A stretch of 64,000 nt of DNA, from positions 1-64,000 of the forward strand of contig WUAI01000005.1 in the NCBI GenBank assembly GCA_009827225.1. The letters are read 5' to 3'. Both the position numbers and the translations under genes were made by a program. The DNA is from Flavobacteriaceae bacterium. GTDB lineage: Bacteria; Bacteroidota; Bacteroidia; Flavobacteriales; Flavobacteriaceae. The first letter of the stretch is position 1. Every line of letters starts with the position of its first letter. Below, one piece after another: positions 24,956 through 34,450 of this stretch. Below the pieces are notes generated by a model. That model saw only the letters and a list, made by a program, of their open reading frames with translations, was not told the DNA's origin and made no database searches.

Positions 24956-26176
24956 TTAATTCTTGCTTATCCATGTGCTCACGTATTCCAAATAATCCGT
25001 GCGAATCCACCGCGTATCCTTATCCATAAGTGCATGCCCTGAACCTTCAAATAATTTGATTTCGACGGGCAAATCCCGATTTTCCTGCAAAAGAGCATTG
25101 ATCCTGTTTATGCTACTTTCCACTGGAACGTTTTCATCTTCATCGGTAAACACTTTTAGGACAGGAGTGTCGGAATTTGCGATTAATGGTATGGGATCGA
25201 ATTCACCATTCTTATCCCACCAAATCTTCCGTTTACCTCGTGCTCGTTTTGCAAAGACCAAAGAAAGAGGGTTGGCTAAGAAACCCGGAGCGCCACTTCC
25301 TTGTATCTCATTTTTTACTTCAAACCTAAGTTGTTCATTCGGGGTAGTTGAAGCCCCAACCACATCAAGAATAAAATCCAAACCGGGATATTTTTCATTC
25401 ACAAGATGACTGATCCAACCACCCTGGCTGATTCCCATCACACCTACCTTGGAAAATTCGTCGGCCTGAGTCGATTCTAAGTGCTTCAAAGCGGCGACAA
25501 TATCATCGGCAAAATCGTCGAAGGAGGCTGTATGCCATTCCCCCTGGGACTTACCACAACCGCGTTTATCCGGGAGTAACACCGTGTACCCTTTACGCGC
25601 AAGATAATCGGCCTGATACATATACCAAAAACTATCGCGGTCACTCACACCCGAACCGTGAATAATCACTATTGCGGTGGATTTGATGTCCTTTACCGGC
25701 TTCAGCAAAAGACCGGCCAGGCTAACCTCACCATTGAAGTATTCGATCTCCTCCTGATGATAAAACAAACTGTCATTTTTAGCAGCGTTTAGTTCTGTTT
25801 TAGATGTTTTTACATCCATAATTACAAGTGAATCATTATGCGAAGAGGTGAACCTTATTTCAGTCGTTTCCGGGTCTCCGTTGGTGTCAAATTCATTTTC
25901 CCGGATGGGCAAAACTCTTAAGTTTTTAAGTTCATCCCTGTTCTCATCAAAGTAATTGAGTTGAAGTCCTCTTTTTGCAGCCCAGGTAACTTGATAATTT
26001 TTGCCTGTTTCAGCAGTATACCACCCCACTTTAGAAGATACATTGGCGTCCTTTTCGATTTCAGCATAGTCATATTCAATGCTTTCCTGACCGGGTGGGA
26101 TAATATAAAGTCCCAACAGTATAAGGATTACTAAAACGATGAGATAGAATAATATTTTTAGAATCTTTTTAATCAT
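24956..26176 (-). CDS. Membrane-anchored alpha/beta hydrolase
   Basis: A 406-aa protein. An N-terminal membrane anchor (residues 5-27) is followed by a beta-rich region (30-150) and a C-terminal alpha/beta-hydrolase domain (about 155-400). The oxyanion strand reads TAIVIIHGSGVSDRDSFWY, the nucleophile elbow is GVMGISQGGW (Gly-x-Ser-x-Gly) near 248, and the histidine is in GSGHALMD near 384. The catalytic acid is probably the Asp of VFTDEDENVP. It resembles esterases or prolyl-oligopeptidase-like proteins that face the periplasm. The gene precedes the Crp-like gene by 29 bases. Confidence 0.88.
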   Translation of the reverse strand: MIKKILKILFYLIVLVILILLGLYIIPPGQESIEYDYAEIEKDANVSSKVGWYTAETGKNYQVTWAAKRGLQLNYFDENRDELKNLRVLPIRENEFDTNGDPETTEIRFTSSHNDSLVIMDVKTSKTELNAAKNDSLFYHQEEIEYFNGEVSLAGLLLKPVKDIKSTAIVIIHGSGVSDRDSFWYMYQADYLARKGYTVLLPDKRGCGKSQGEWHTASFDDFADDIVAALKHLESTQADEFSKVGVMGISQGGWISHLVNEKYPGLDFILDVVGASTTPNEQLRFEVKNEIQGSGAPGFLANPLSLVFAKRARGKRKIWWDKNGEFDPIPLIANSDTPVLKVFTDEDENVPVESSINRINALLQENRDLPVEIKLFEGSGHALMDKDTRWIRTDYLEYVSTWISKN

Positions 26177-26313
26177 ATTAATTTAATTTATCTTCTATTC
26201 TGCTGGTTTGAAATCAGGCCATTTTTCTTATGCTGCAGGCGCCAATAGTAATTTCGTAATAACAAACTTTATTTCCAAGAACGAATAGGGAGTTTTCTAA
26301 GGATTCACTTCTA

Positions 26314-26769
26314 TTATTTTTTGAATACCAGATCGGCCTTATGAATCACCAAACTGGGATTTCCATTGGAAACCAAGATGGCGTTAAAAACGTAGGTGCC
26401 GGAGTCACTCACATCGAAGTTCTTCATTCTCCCGCTGAATTTCCACTTGGTTTTATTCATCAAGGTTGTCTTTCTTTCGTTTAGAGTAATGTCCTTGTCG
26501 AAAGGATCTAAGGTGATAATTCCATCCGATTTCCCGTTCCGAACCATTTCCAGTTTGTACTGAAGACCTGCATTTCCGGTATACTCGATATCCATATCGG
26601 CCCATACATTGAGCGATTCTCCACTCATTAGTTCGATTTCCGCGGAAGCAGGTTCCACATTTCCTTCAGTGCTGATTTCATCAATTTCAATTCTTCCTAT
26701 CTCTTCCCCGGTGAGCCCGCAGCCCGACAGCAGAATGCCAAGGATGAATACAATTAAAATTTTTCTCAT
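26314..26769 (-). CDS. Lipoprotein of unknown function (151 aa)
   Basis: A signal peptide ending in the lipobox LSGC (residues 14-17) marks a lipid-anchored protein. The remaining ~130 residues are beta-rich, with LMSGESLNVWADMDIEYTG and a closing SGTYVFNAILVSNG, consistent with a small sandwich domain. No family was recognised. It lies 51 bases downstream of the DUF1349 lipoprotein on the same strand. Confidence 0.72.
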   Translation of the reverse strand: MRKILIVFILGILLSGCGLTGEEIGRIEIDEISTEGNVEPASAEIELMSGESLNVWADMDIEYTGNAGLQYKLEMVRNGKSDGIITLDPFDKDITLNERKTTLMNKTKWKFSGRMKNFDVSDSGTYVFNAILVSNGNPSLVIHKADLVFKK

Positions 26770-26820
26770 AATGGGTTATTTAGAAGTTAGTTTGTATGTC
26801 CATAATATTATTTTGAATCG

Positions 26821-27561
26821 CTACTTTCCCTTTCTCAGATCCTCAACAGTAGTCTCCACTACTTTAAAAGAGTGCAATGTATGGGTAGCACTGTCGCCCA
26901 CAGGACTTTGAAATTCAACCCCGATTTTTACGGAGTCTGTTTCGGGAAGTGTAGTGAGCCGGACCATTTTATAATCAGAACCATATTTTGACCAGAACAT
27001 CGAATAAATATTGTTCTTTCGAACGAGTTTAAGCCAGATCTCATTGTCTGATCGCAAAATCACGCCATTAGCATCATCGGAAACTCCTTTGGTCACCACC
27101 GAAACTATGCTTTTACCAGTTGCATCCGAGTTTTCAAAGGCGAACTTGATCCAATGATCATCGTCAATATGTACCATTAATGCTACGGCATTCCACATGG
27201 AAGTAAAATCGGGTTTTACCAAAGCAGTAGCCACAAAATCTCCTGTCATTTCCTGAAATAAAAAAGGAGCAGTGGCAGTCACCGAAAGGTCTTCAGGGTT
27301 ATTGAAGAAATCGGTGCCTTTTTCAACGGTAACACGCATTGATCCGTCCTTAATTTCGTACGAATTAGGCTCGTTCATCCAGATTAACTCATTTAGGCTT
27401 TCTTCCGTAAAGTCCGGAGTATATTCATCTGAAGGTACTTTTATTATTATCTCAGACTCAGCAGGAGGAAGGGCGTCATTCTTTTTACAGCCTGAGATTA
27501 CCGTTCCGATAATAATTATTGGAATTATGATTCGATAATTAAAGTTCTTTATTCTTTCCAT
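26821..27561 (-). CDS. Lipoprotein with DUF1349 (concanavalin-like) domain
   Basis: A signal peptide ends in the lipobox ISGC (residues ~22-25), followed by about 200 residues of DUF1349, a jelly-roll fold like that of sugar-binding lectins. Recognisable segments are SYEIKDGSMRVTVEKGTDFF, the central NAVALMVHIDDDHWIKFAFE and the final SVKIGVEFQSPVGDSATHTL. Members are often carbohydrate-associated. It shares one base with the upstream gene (TAATG at 27561) and is translationally coupled to it. Confidence 0.85.
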   Translation of the reverse strand: MERIKNFNYRIIIPIIIIGTVISGCKKNDALPPAESEIIIKVPSDEYTPDFTEESLNELIWMNEPNSYEIKDGSMRVTVEKGTDFFNNPEDLSVTATAPFLFQEMTGDFVATALVKPDFTSMWNAVALMVHIDDDHWIKFAFENSDATGKSIVSVVTKGVSDDANGVILRSDNEIWLKLVRKNNIYSMFWSKYGSDYKMVRLTTLPETDSVKIGVEFQSPVGDSATHTLHSFKVVETTVEDLRKGK

Positions 27562-28073
27562 TAAAAAATATAATCTACAAATTCTTTATGAAATCGAATC
27601 AATGGTCGTATCGATTGAGTCCAATCCGAAAACTGTAATGAATACTTGGTAGTTAATTTGTACTTCAGGTTTTCATTGATTCCTTCCATAGCCGGTTCAA
27701 ATACAGTATTACTGGCGATATCCATCAATTCCTGAAATGCTTTTGACTGTTTAAAAAACGCTCTTATTGCTTCGCTTGATGTATTTAGCTTGAATCTATT
27801 TTTGTTTTTCCGAAACAAAGTTGAAAAATGACTTCGTGTAGAGAGTTCAAACTCCACATTTGGTTTATACACTTCGTATACACAGGTTATTATTCCATAA
27901 AATTGAGTCCCTGTGCTGTTTTTAAGATATATCAAAGCGTCTTTATACGGAATACGAAGATGGAAAACCAAATGCGGACTTCTGGTTCCCAACTCCAGCT
28001 CCAGTTTTTGATCCAGGATCTGCAATGACCCACCTTCTTGCTCCGCAATTTCTTTAAAGATCTTATCCAACAT
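27561..28073 (-). CDS. Hypothetical protein (170 aa)
   Basis: Not recognised. A soluble protein with no signal or membrane segment. The sequence alternates short strands and helices (GTRSPHLVFHLRIPYKDALI, ELSTRSHFSTLFRKNKNRF, then a C-terminal helical part). It overlaps the DUF1349 gene by one base (TAATG), so it is the first gene of that operon. Confidence 0.65.
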   Translation of the reverse strand: MLDKIFKEIAEQEGGSLQILDQKLELELGTRSPHLVFHLRIPYKDALIYLKNSTGTQFYGIITCVYEVYKPNVEFELSTRSHFSTLFRKNKNRFKLNTSSEAIRAFFKQSKAFQELMDIASNTVFEPAMEGINENLKYKLTTKYSLQFSDWTQSIRPLIRFHKEFVDYIF

Positions 28074-28140
28074 ATTAATGCCAAATATCTTAAGAACGTC
28101 TTTTTGTAATCATCGTTTGCTTCGCTCTAAAAAGCCGAAC

Positions 28141-28578
28141 TTACTTCTGCCGGTTAGGATCATCATAGCTCACCATCCAGCTGATTCCGAATTTATCTGT
28201 TAACATGCCAAAATACGATCCCCAGAACGTGTCTGCCATAGGCATGGTTGCTTGTCCTCCTTCGGATAGCCCTTCGAACATTCTATCGGCTTCGGCCTTG
28301 CTTTCGGTATTGATCGAAAGGGAAAAATTAGTTCCCTGTTTAAAACCATCTGCCCAGGCGCCTCCTGTATCACTCCCCATGAGGATGGTCTCATTGCTGA
28401 TCGGCATGGACACGTGCATGATTCGGTTTTTTTCTTCTTCCGAAACGGGAAAATTCTCGTCTGGTGGCATGTCACTAAAGCGGCTCATCATGTCTATCTC
28501 TTTTCCGAAGACATTTTCATAAAATTTAAATGCCGCTTCACAGTCCCCGTTAAAGGTTAAATAAGTGTTTATGGTCAT
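28141..28578 (-). CDS. VOC family protein, PhnB-like
   Basis: A 145-aa protein of the PhnB/3-demethylubiquinone-9 3-methyltransferase-like VOC group. It opens with INTYLTFNGDCEAAFKFYEN, the usual motif, and has the later DKFGISWMVSYD ending. The signature TETILMGSD-like middle (SNETILMGSDTGG) and ADTFWGSYFGMLTDKFG are characteristic. Function unknown; it is cytoplasmic. It is separated by 3 bases from the downstream oxidoreductase stop on the same strand, so the two may be one unit. Confidence 0.88.
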   Translation of the reverse strand: MTINTYLTFNGDCEAAFKFYENVFGKEIDMMSRFSDMPPDENFPVSEEEKNRIMHVSMPISNETILMGSDTGGAWADGFKQGTNFSLSINTESKAEADRMFEGLSEGGQATMPMADTFWGSYFGMLTDKFGISWMVSYDDPNRQK

Positions 28579-28581
28579 AAC

Positions 28582-29694
28582 TTATGGCTTTAGTCGTATT
28601 GTTTTATTGGTCAAAGCGCTCTGAACGGCTGCATCAAGGATCTCCATTACTATCAGGTTGTTCTCCAATGATGACAGGTCGTAGGGAGGTACTTCAATAT
28701 GGTTTCTCACCACGGCCGCCAGATAAGCAAAAGGATCGTCGTAAGGCGCCTTCATCTCTTCCAGTTTCATTTGTTCTTCTGAAAATCCGTCGTATCCTTC
28801 TGCGATTCGTATCCGAAGATCGTTACGGTTGTCAGAATATATGGCGCCTTTCAAACCGTAAATCTCCATGTCCTTGCGGCCAATTGGCCAATTCCAGGAC
28901 GCCTGGATTAGTGCATTGGCGTTTTCATATTCCAGTATAATGATGGCTTCATCGTCCACCTTAGGATTATTTTCCGATTGCATTTGCTGGGTGATAGCGG
29001 TCACAGAGAGAGGTCTTGTACCTTCCATCAACCAGGTCATCAAGTTGGCACCATAACATCCAAAGTCGATGATGGCACCACCGCCGTTGAGCTTAGGATC
29101 GGTGAGCCATTCGAGAAATTCGGCATCCACCCCAATTTTTTTAGGTCCGCGATGACCATCCCTTACGATCACTTTACGAAGTGCCCCAACGATGGTATCC
29201 TTCTTGAGAATTTTATAGGCTTTGTGATTGGTAGGGTACCAGGTGGTTTCATAATTGGTGAGTAGATGGATGTCATGCTTTTTGGCCAATTGAGCCATCT
29301 TTTGTGCGTGTTCCAAATTCACAGCAAGCGGTTTTTCAACCATCACGTGAACTCCCAACGGAGCAAAGGTTTCGACAATTTCCAAGTGTTCGTAAATGGG
29401 TCCGAATGCAGTAACGGCCTCAGGGCGATTCTTTTCGATTAATTCCTGCATGGACGTGTAAATCCTTTCCATCGGAAAATTGTATTGCTCCGCGTATCGA
29501 GCTGCCAATTCACGATTGGATTCCACCACCCCTACAATTTCAATCTCTCCTCGTTTTTCACTTCCGAAAATCCAGTGCACGTGCGTATGACTCAGTCCGA
29601 TGACACCCACTTTCAGCGGATTCTCCTGAGCATTGATAACTTTAGGAAGGATCAGAAGAATGACAAATAAAAAAAGCCTGTAAAATTTTATCAT
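28582..29694 (-). CDS. Gfo/Idh/MocA family oxidoreductase, probably exported
   Basis: Starting at the ATG at 29694 the protein has a signal peptide (MIKFYRLFLFVILLILPKVINAQ). The N-terminal Rossmann domain (VGVIGLSHTHVHWIFGSEKR) has lost the usual GxGxxG and reads GLSHTH instead. The EKP motif (VMVEKPLAVN near 125-134) follows, and the C-terminal alpha/beta domain covers ~170-330 with the family's GGGAIIDFGCYGANLM motif. Such enzymes oxidise or reduce sugars using NAD(P). The export signal is unusual but seen in Bacteroidota members. The in-frame upstream ATG at 29721 is less likely. Confidence 0.87.
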   Translation of the reverse strand: MIKFYRLFLFVILLILPKVINAQENPLKVGVIGLSHTHVHWIFGSEKRGEIEIVGVVESNRELAARYAEQYNFPMERIYTSMQELIEKNRPEAVTAFGPIYEHLEIVETFAPLGVHVMVEKPLAVNLEHAQKMAQLAKKHDIHLLTNYETTWYPTNHKAYKILKKDTIVGALRKVIVRDGHRGPKKIGVDAEFLEWLTDPKLNGGGAIIDFGCYGANLMTWLMEGTRPLSVTAITQQMQSENNPKVDDEAIIILEYENANALIQASWNWPIGRKDMEIYGLKGAIYSDNRNDLRIRIAEGYDGFSEEQMKLEEMKAPYDDPFAYLAAVVRNHIEVPPYDLSSLENNLIVMEILDAAVQSALTNKTIRLKP

Positions 29695-29730
29695 GAGAAA
29701 GCTGAAAATTTGCCTCCTCAAGATAATGGA

Positions 29731-30324
29731 TTAATCTTTAAATCCATAGGCCCTAAAGGTAATGTTGATACGCCCATTTTTGTACTTGGTATTCTCTGGC
29801 AGGCCGTGTTCATAAAGTTCCTGCGTTCCTTCACCCATGACGAGCAGGCTACCGTGTTCCAGTAACACTTTATATTCTTCACCGGATGACTTTTCCCTAA
29901 GGATAAACTCCCGTTCTTCACCGAGGCTCAAGGAAGGGATTACCGAAGTGTCCCCATAGGCGATTAAATCTGAGTGAAAGTCCACTCCTGAATTTCCATC
30001 GGGGTAATAAATGCAAACGCCCACCTGAAAACTTCGCCCGGCAAGCTGTTCTATTTTACTTTTTAATTCAAGTAATTCCTCCGGCCAGGACATTTGTGCA
30101 CCCCAAATCTCCTCAGGAAGCGCGTTGGATTCGAAGAGGTCCGGCTCAAGTAGCATTAATTTGGCATAGTTGGAAACGATCTTTACCCCGTTTACTTCAA
30201 AGACCGGCACATGAGTCGTAAGATCATGATCATTCATTAATGAATCATAAATCTGATTCGCTTCAGTTTCAGTCAAAAAATTTGAATGATAGTAGGCTTC
30301 ACATGCCAGCGGTAGCTTTTTCAT
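29731..30324 (-). CDS. AlkB-like alpha-ketoglutarate-dependent dioxygenase
   Basis: A 197-aa 2-oxoglutarate/Fe(II) dioxygenase of the AlkB family, which repairs alkylated bases (1-methyladenine, 3-methylcytosine) by oxidative demethylation. The iron ligands are visible: His117 and Asp119 in DFHSDL and His173 in YEHGLP. The 2-oxoglutarate salt-bridge residue is Arg191 in NITFRAY. The distinctive SLVMGEG segment (LLVMGEGTQELYEH) lies between the last two. It is cytoplasmic and is the last gene before era, on the opposite strand. Confidence 0.9.
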   Translation of the reverse strand: MKKLPLACEAYYHSNFLTETEANQIYDSLMNDHDLTTHVPVFEVNGVKIVSNYAKLMLLEPDLFESNALPEEIWGAQMSWPEELLELKSKIEQLAGRSFQVGVCIYYPDGNSGVDFHSDLIAYGDTSVIPSLSLGEEREFILREKSSGEEYKVLLEHGSLLVMGEGTQELYEHGLPENTKYKNGRINITFRAYGFKD

Positions 30325-30383
30325 ACTTCGGGTACGGGAAGACCAAGATAGAAAATGTTGTGAACCTGTTCCAATTAATCAAT

Positions 30384-30391
30384 TACCTTTG
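30384..30391 (+). promoter_or_regulatory. -7 promoter element of era
   Basis: TACCTTTG is a perfect TAnnTTTG match, 14 bases before the era ATG at 30406. A TTG about 23 bases upstream (at 30359-30361) is a loose -33. Confidence 0.5.
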
Positions 30392-30405
30392 CCAAAAAGT
30401 TTTCT

Positions 30406-31287
30406 ATGCCGCATAAAGCCGGATTTGTAAACATCATCGGTAATCCCAATGTCGGGAAAAGTACACTTATGAATGCCTTTGTTGGTGAGCGATTATCCAT
30501 TATTACCAGTAAAGCTCAAACCACCCGTCATCGTATTTTAGGAATTGTCAACGGGGATGATTTTCAGGTTGTCTTGAGCGACACACCGGGAATCATAAAA
30601 CCCGCCTATGAGCTTCAGGAGAGTATGATGGGCTTTGTGAAATCCGCATTCGAAGATGCCGATGTTCTCCTTTATCTGGTGGAATTGGGAGAAAAGGAAT
30701 TGAAAGATGAAGCCTTTTTCAGCAAAATAAAAAGTGCGAAAATCCCCGTTTTACTTCTTATCAATAAAATCGACAAGGGAGATGAAGCAAAACTAGCCGA
30801 AGCTCTTGAACTGTGGCAACATAAAGTTCCGAATGCAGAAGTCTTTGCCATTTCAGCATTGGAAAATTTTGGAGTGAAGGAAGTTTTTCAAAGAATTATT
30901 GAATTGCTCCCCGAGTCACCTCCGTTTTATCCGAAAGACCAGCTAACCGACAAGCCTGAGCGTTTTTTTGTCAACGAGACCATTCGCGAGAAAATATTGT
31001 TGCACTATAAAAAGGAGATTCCCTATTCCGTGGAGATCGATACGGAAGAATTTCATGAAGACGCAAAGATCATCCGAATCCGTTCCGTGATTATGGTCGA
31101 GCGTGAAACTCAAAAAGGGATCATTATCGGGCACAAAGGAAGTGCTTTAAAACGAGTAGGGGTGGAAGCACGAAAGGACCTCGAAAAGTTCTTTGGTAAG
31201 CAAATACACCTGGAATTATACGTGAAGGTGAACAAAAATTGGCGATCCAGCGAGAAACAATTACGACGATTCGGTTATAATAATTAA
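30406..31287 (+). CDS. era: GTPase Era
   Basis: Era binds 16S rRNA and helps assemble the small ribosomal subunit. The GTPase domain has G1 GNPNVGKS at 12-19, the switch-region SKAQTTRHRI near 35-44, DTPG at 59-62 and the G4 specificity motif NKID near 120. The C-terminal ~100 residues form the KH domain with the GHKGSALKRVG loop. At 293 aa the length is standard. It overlaps the convergent membrane-protein gene by 4 bases at its end. Confidence 0.97.
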   Translation: MPHKAGFVNIIGNPNVGKSTLMNAFVGERLSIITSKAQTTRHRILGIVNGDDFQVVLSDTPGIIKPAYELQESMMGFVKSAFEDADVLLYLVELGEKELKDEAFFSKIKSAKIPVLLLINKIDKGDEAKLAEALELWQHKVPNAEVFAISALENFGVKEVFQRIIELLPESPPFYPKDQLTDKPERFFVNETIREKILLHYKKEIPYSVEIDTEEFHEDAKIIRIRSVIMVERETQKGIIIGHKGSALKRVGVEARKDLEKFFGKQIHLELYVKVNKNWRSSEKQLRRFGYNN

Positions 31288-31778
31288 AGTTTCAGGGATC
31301 GCTTCATAAACCTGTAAAGATCTTTCATTTCATCTTTTCCTGCCGATTTTCCCATCCTCCCGGCAAAATAAAGGACAAACCAGGCCACGACCATCAAACC
31401 CATTAGAAATACCTGGACGCCATACAGCTGATCCAGACTGGCATTGGTATAGGCCCAGATTCCGAAGCCTATAAAAAGTGCTGCCACCACAAAATGCATA
31501 AACATAAACAAGGTCCAAACGGAAGGTTTTGGTCCGAACAGTCCCCGCAATACACTTTTACCTGTTTCGAAACTATGAATTTCCAGATCCAGTTGGGGAG
31601 ACCAATAGTGTTGTTTGGCCTTTGGGATCTTTATAAATACGTGATGATCTACACGGGTTACCACAAAATCTTTGGTAGATTTGCCCGCTAATTCCATTGT
31701 TTGAAGCGCCTCTTCGTCTTCACAATCCAAGTCTATTTTAAAACGCGGCCTTAATTCAATTTCTTCGCCTAAATCCAT
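31284..31778 (-). CDS. Hypothetical membrane protein with soluble N-terminal domain (164 aa)
   Basis: Not recognised. Residues 1-80 are a soluble beta-rich segment (IELRPRFKIDLDCEDEEA, then VTRVDHHVFIKIPKAKQHYW). Two membrane helices follow at about 88-108 and 118-140, and the C-terminus is basic (GKDEMKDLYRFMKRSLKL). It is convergent with era, overlapping its last four bases. Confidence 0.68.
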   Translation of the reverse strand: MDLGEEIELRPRFKIDLDCEDEEALQTMELAGKSTKDFVVTRVDHHVFIKIPKAKQHYWSPQLDLEIHSFETGKSVLRGLFGPKPSVWTLFMFMHFVVAALFIGFGIWAYTNASLDQLYGVQVFLMGLMVVAWFVLYFAGRMGKSAGKDEMKDLYRFMKRSLKL

Positions 31779-31871
31779 GATGACAATTTAAAGCTTTCAA
31801 ATTATTTATTCTGTTTCCTTCGGAAAATGATAAAAATCAGCATGCTGAGGTGTTCTTTATAAAGGAAAAGC

Positions 31872-31879
31872 TATTTTTG
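31872..31879 (+). promoter_or_regulatory. -7 promoter element of der
   Basis: TATTTTTG is a perfect TAnnTTTG match, 17 bases before the der ATG at 31897. No clear -33 was seen. Confidence 0.45.
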
Positions 31880-31896
31880 CAGTCAATTTAGAATGT

Positions 31897-33201
31897 ATGG
31901 GCAGTATTGTTGCTATTGTGGGACGGCCGAACGTGGGTAAATCCACTTTTTTTAATCGTTTGATTCAACGCAGAGAAGCTATTGTGGACTCTGTGAGCGG
32001 TGTTACGCGCGACCGTCATTATGGAAAAAGCGACTGGAACGGAAAGGAATTCTCCTTGATCGATACCGGTGGTTATGTAGTGGGTAGTGACGATATTTTC
32101 GAAGCTGAAATAGATAAACAAGTGGAACTTGCCATTGATGAAGCAGATGCCATCATTTTTATGGTAGATGTGGAGAGCGGGATCACCGGAATGGACGAAG
32201 AGGTGGCCCAATTGCTGAGACGAAGTGAAAAACCGGTTTTCCTGGCGGTAAATAAAGTGGACAATGCCAACCGGGTGAACGATGCAGTCGAGTTTTACGG
32301 ATTGGGTTTTGAACGATACTTCCCGATTTCAAGTATTAATGGAAGCGGTAGCGGTGAACTGTTGGATGAACTTGTAAAAGTGTTGCCAGACGAACCCGAA
32401 AAGGAAGAAGATGAGTTGCCCCGATTTGCGGTGGTGGGTCGGCCAAATGCAGGAAAATCATCATTCATCAATGCGCTGATCGGTGAAGATCGATTTGTGG
32501 TAACCGACATCGCCGGAACTACCCGTGATAGTATTGATACCAAGTATAACCGCTTCGGATTTGAATTTAACCTGGTGGACACAGCCGGAATCCGGAAGAA
32601 AAGCAAGGTAAAAGAGGATCTGGAATTCTACTCGGTGATGCGGTCTGTTCGTGCTATTGAACATTGTGACGTTGCGATCGTAGTATTTGATGCCACTCGC
32701 GGGTTCGACGGACAGGTTCAGAATATATTCTGGCTAGCGCAACGCAATAATAAAGGGGTAGTGATCCTGGCCAATAAATGGGACCTTGTGGACAAGGACA
32801 ATCAAACCACTAAGGAATTCGAGGCCCACATCCGAAAGCAGTGCGAGCCTTTCACTGATGTGCCCATTGTATTTATGTCGGCACTAACTAAACAACGAAT
32901 CTACAAAGCTATTGAGACAGCCGTGACTGTGTATAAAAATAGGAGCAGGAGAATAAAAACTTCGTTATTAAACGATACGATGCTGCCGATCATCCAGGCG
33001 TTTCCACCGCCGTCATACAAGGGAAAATATGTAAAGATTAAATTCTGTACTCAATTACCCACCCCGCATCCCTGCTTTGCATTTTTCTGTAATTTGCCTC
33101 AGTATCTGAAAGATCCTTACAAGCGCTTTATTGAGAATAAGATGCGTGAGAATTTTGACTTCCACGGGGTGCCGATTACTATTTATTTCAGGAAAAAATA
33201 G
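31897..33201 (+). CDS. der: Ribosome biogenesis GTPase Der (EngA)
   Basis: Der has two GTPase domains in tandem and is needed for assembly of the large ribosomal subunit. The first P-loop is GRPNVGKS (9-16) with DTGG switch II; the second P-loop is GRPNAGKS (about 181-188) with DTAG. The two NKxD motifs are NKVD and NKWD. The C-terminal KH-like domain ends PITIYFRKK. At 434 aa the length is typical. It is convergent with the TPM-domain gene that starts the next base on the other strand, so no terminator space lies between them. Confidence 0.97.
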   Translation: MGSIVAIVGRPNVGKSTFFNRLIQRREAIVDSVSGVTRDRHYGKSDWNGKEFSLIDTGGYVVGSDDIFEAEIDKQVELAIDEADAIIFMVDVESGITGMDEEVAQLLRRSEKPVFLAVNKVDNANRVNDAVEFYGLGFERYFPISSINGSGSGELLDELVKVLPDEPEKEEDELPRFAVVGRPNAGKSSFINALIGEDRFVVTDIAGTTRDSIDTKYNRFGFEFNLVDTAGIRKKSKVKEDLEFYSVMRSVRAIEHCDVAIVVFDATRGFDGQVQNIFWLAQRNNKGVVILANKWDLVDKDNQTTKEFEAHIRKQCEPFTDVPIVFMSALTKQRIYKAIETAVTVYKNRSRRIKTSLLNDTMLPIIQAFPPPSYKGKYVKIKFCTQLPTPHPCFAFFCNLPQYLKDPYKRFIENKMRENFDFHGVPITIYFRKK

Positions 33202-34014
33202 TTACCACGAACCCGAGGCACCGCCACCGCCGAAGCTTCCTCCCCCAAAGGAACCGCCGCCTCCGAAAGATCCTCCGCCGGAACTCCAACCGCCGCCACT
33301 GGAGCCCCATCCGCTGGATGAACTACCACCGGTTCGCCCCATGTTGCTAAGAATAATTACATCAAGCAGGCTTCCCCCGCTTCCCCCTCCGTTATTTCGG
33401 CTTCTCAGAATGAGGAAGATGAAGATAAAGAGAAGAATAAAGATTATAAGTTCCAAAGGAAATTCACTTTTGCTACGGTCACGATCATCTATAAATTCTC
33501 CATTAAGAATGTCAAAAATGGCCTCAACTCCCTGGTCCAATCCTGCAAAATAGTTCCCGTTTTTGAAGTGTGGGATCATTCTTTGGTTGATCACCCGTTC
33601 CGCCAGTCGATCGGTCATTATGCCTTCAATTCCATATCCGGTGTTAATATCGATCTCGCGATCTCCGTAGGAAAGCGTGATAAAGATTCCGTTGTCTTTA
33701 TCGGCTTGGCCCACGCCCCATTTCTCACCCCATTTTGCACCCAAAAGTGAAATGTCTTCCCCTTTGGTGGTTTGAATGATGGCAATTACGATTTGTGTCG
33801 AGGTGGTATCTGCATACCGAAGTAGTTTATCGTTGAGATATTGAAAATCACCCTCAGGGAGTAATTTGACGTAGTCGTACACCCTGACTGTCTTTTGGGT
33901 GGCTTCATCGGGTTTTTCTGGAATGGTGAACTGTGCCTGAACGCAAAGTGTGGCCAGAAAGAATATGGCAAAGAACAAGGTGTTGATTTTATAAGATTTC
34001 AGCAAAATTTTCAT
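33202..34014 (-). CDS. TPM domain protein (YgcG-like) with Gly/Ser-rich tail
   Basis: A 270-aa secreted or membrane-anchored protein: a signal peptide (residues ~8-27), a TPM domain (about 35-165, including VRVYDYVKLLPEGDFQYLND and the signature FITLSYGDREIDINTGYGIEG), one membrane helix (about 185-202, LELIIFILLFIFIFLILRS) and a tail of ~60 residues that is almost only Gly and Ser (SGGGWSSGGGSFGGGGSFGG). This topology is that of the YgcG family. TPM proteins are often encoded with LemA and are linked to envelope functions such as photosystem repair in plants. It overlaps the preceding TPM gene by 4 bases and is the last gene of the five-gene operon. Confidence 0.9.
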   Translation of the reverse strand: MKILLKSYKINTLFFAIFFLATLCVQAQFTIPEKPDEATQKTVRVYDYVKLLPEGDFQYLNDKLLRYADTTSTQIVIAIIQTTKGEDISLLGAKWGEKWGVGQADKDNGIFITLSYGDREIDINTGYGIEGIMTDRLAERVINQRMIPHFKNGNYFAGLDQGVEAIFDILNGEFIDDRDRSKSEFPLELIIFILLFIFIFLILRSRNNGGGSGGSLLDVIILSNMGRTGGSSSSGWGSSGGGWSSGGGSFGGGGSFGGGSFGGGGASGSW

Positions 34015-34445
34015 ACTGAAATTTCATTAGGAAGTTCGTCTGTATCATCCAATCGGTATGGGAAATGCCGTTTCAATTGTTCTCCGGCATGCAAAATTCC
34101 ATCCACCAGCCCTTGTTTTACATCACCATAGCTGAAATGTTCCAAAACAAGGTCTTTGGTTGATTCCCAAAAATCTTCCGGGACTACCTTGTCGATACCA
34201 CGGTCTCCGAGTATGACCAGGATATGGTCTTCCACGGCCACATAGAACAATACTCCGTTTCCGTTTCTGGTATTGTTCATGTGTAGGAAATTGAAAAGTT
34301 CAACCGCACGATCGAACGGGTCAATCTCCGCATGGGCTTCCAGGTGTACGCGGATTTCACCGGAGGTATTCCGTTCGGCTTGACGGATAGCATCGATAAC
34401 CTCAGACTCTTCAGAATGGGTTAAAAAATCTTCAACTTTAGACAT
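34011..34445 (-). CDS. TPM domain protein (cytoplasmic or short form)
   Basis: A 144-aa protein that is essentially one TPM domain without signal or membrane segment: ERNTSGEIRVHLEAHAEI, FNFLHMNNTRNGNGVLFYVA and GDRGIDKVVPEDFWES are the conserved strands. Its neighbour 33202-34014 is a longer relative with signal peptide and membrane anchor; such pairs following LemA are common in Bacteroidota. It overlaps that gene by 4 bases (ATGA) and lies 5 bases after lemA. Confidence 0.88.
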   Translation of the reverse strand: MSKVEDFLTHSEESEVIDAIRQAERNTSGEIRVHLEAHAEIDPFDRAVELFNFLHMNNTRNGNGVLFYVAVEDHILVILGDRGIDKVVPEDFWESTKDLVLEHFSYGDVKQGLVDGILHAGEQLKRHFPYRLDDTDELPNEISV

Positions 34446-34450
34446 ATTAA

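Noticed and set aside
33131-33553. Plus-strand frame rich in Pro (PPKLPPPKEPPPPKDPP)
   Set aside because: It is the antisense of the Gly/Ser-rich tail of the TPM protein on the minus strand; Gly and Ser codons read backwards give Pro-rich frames.
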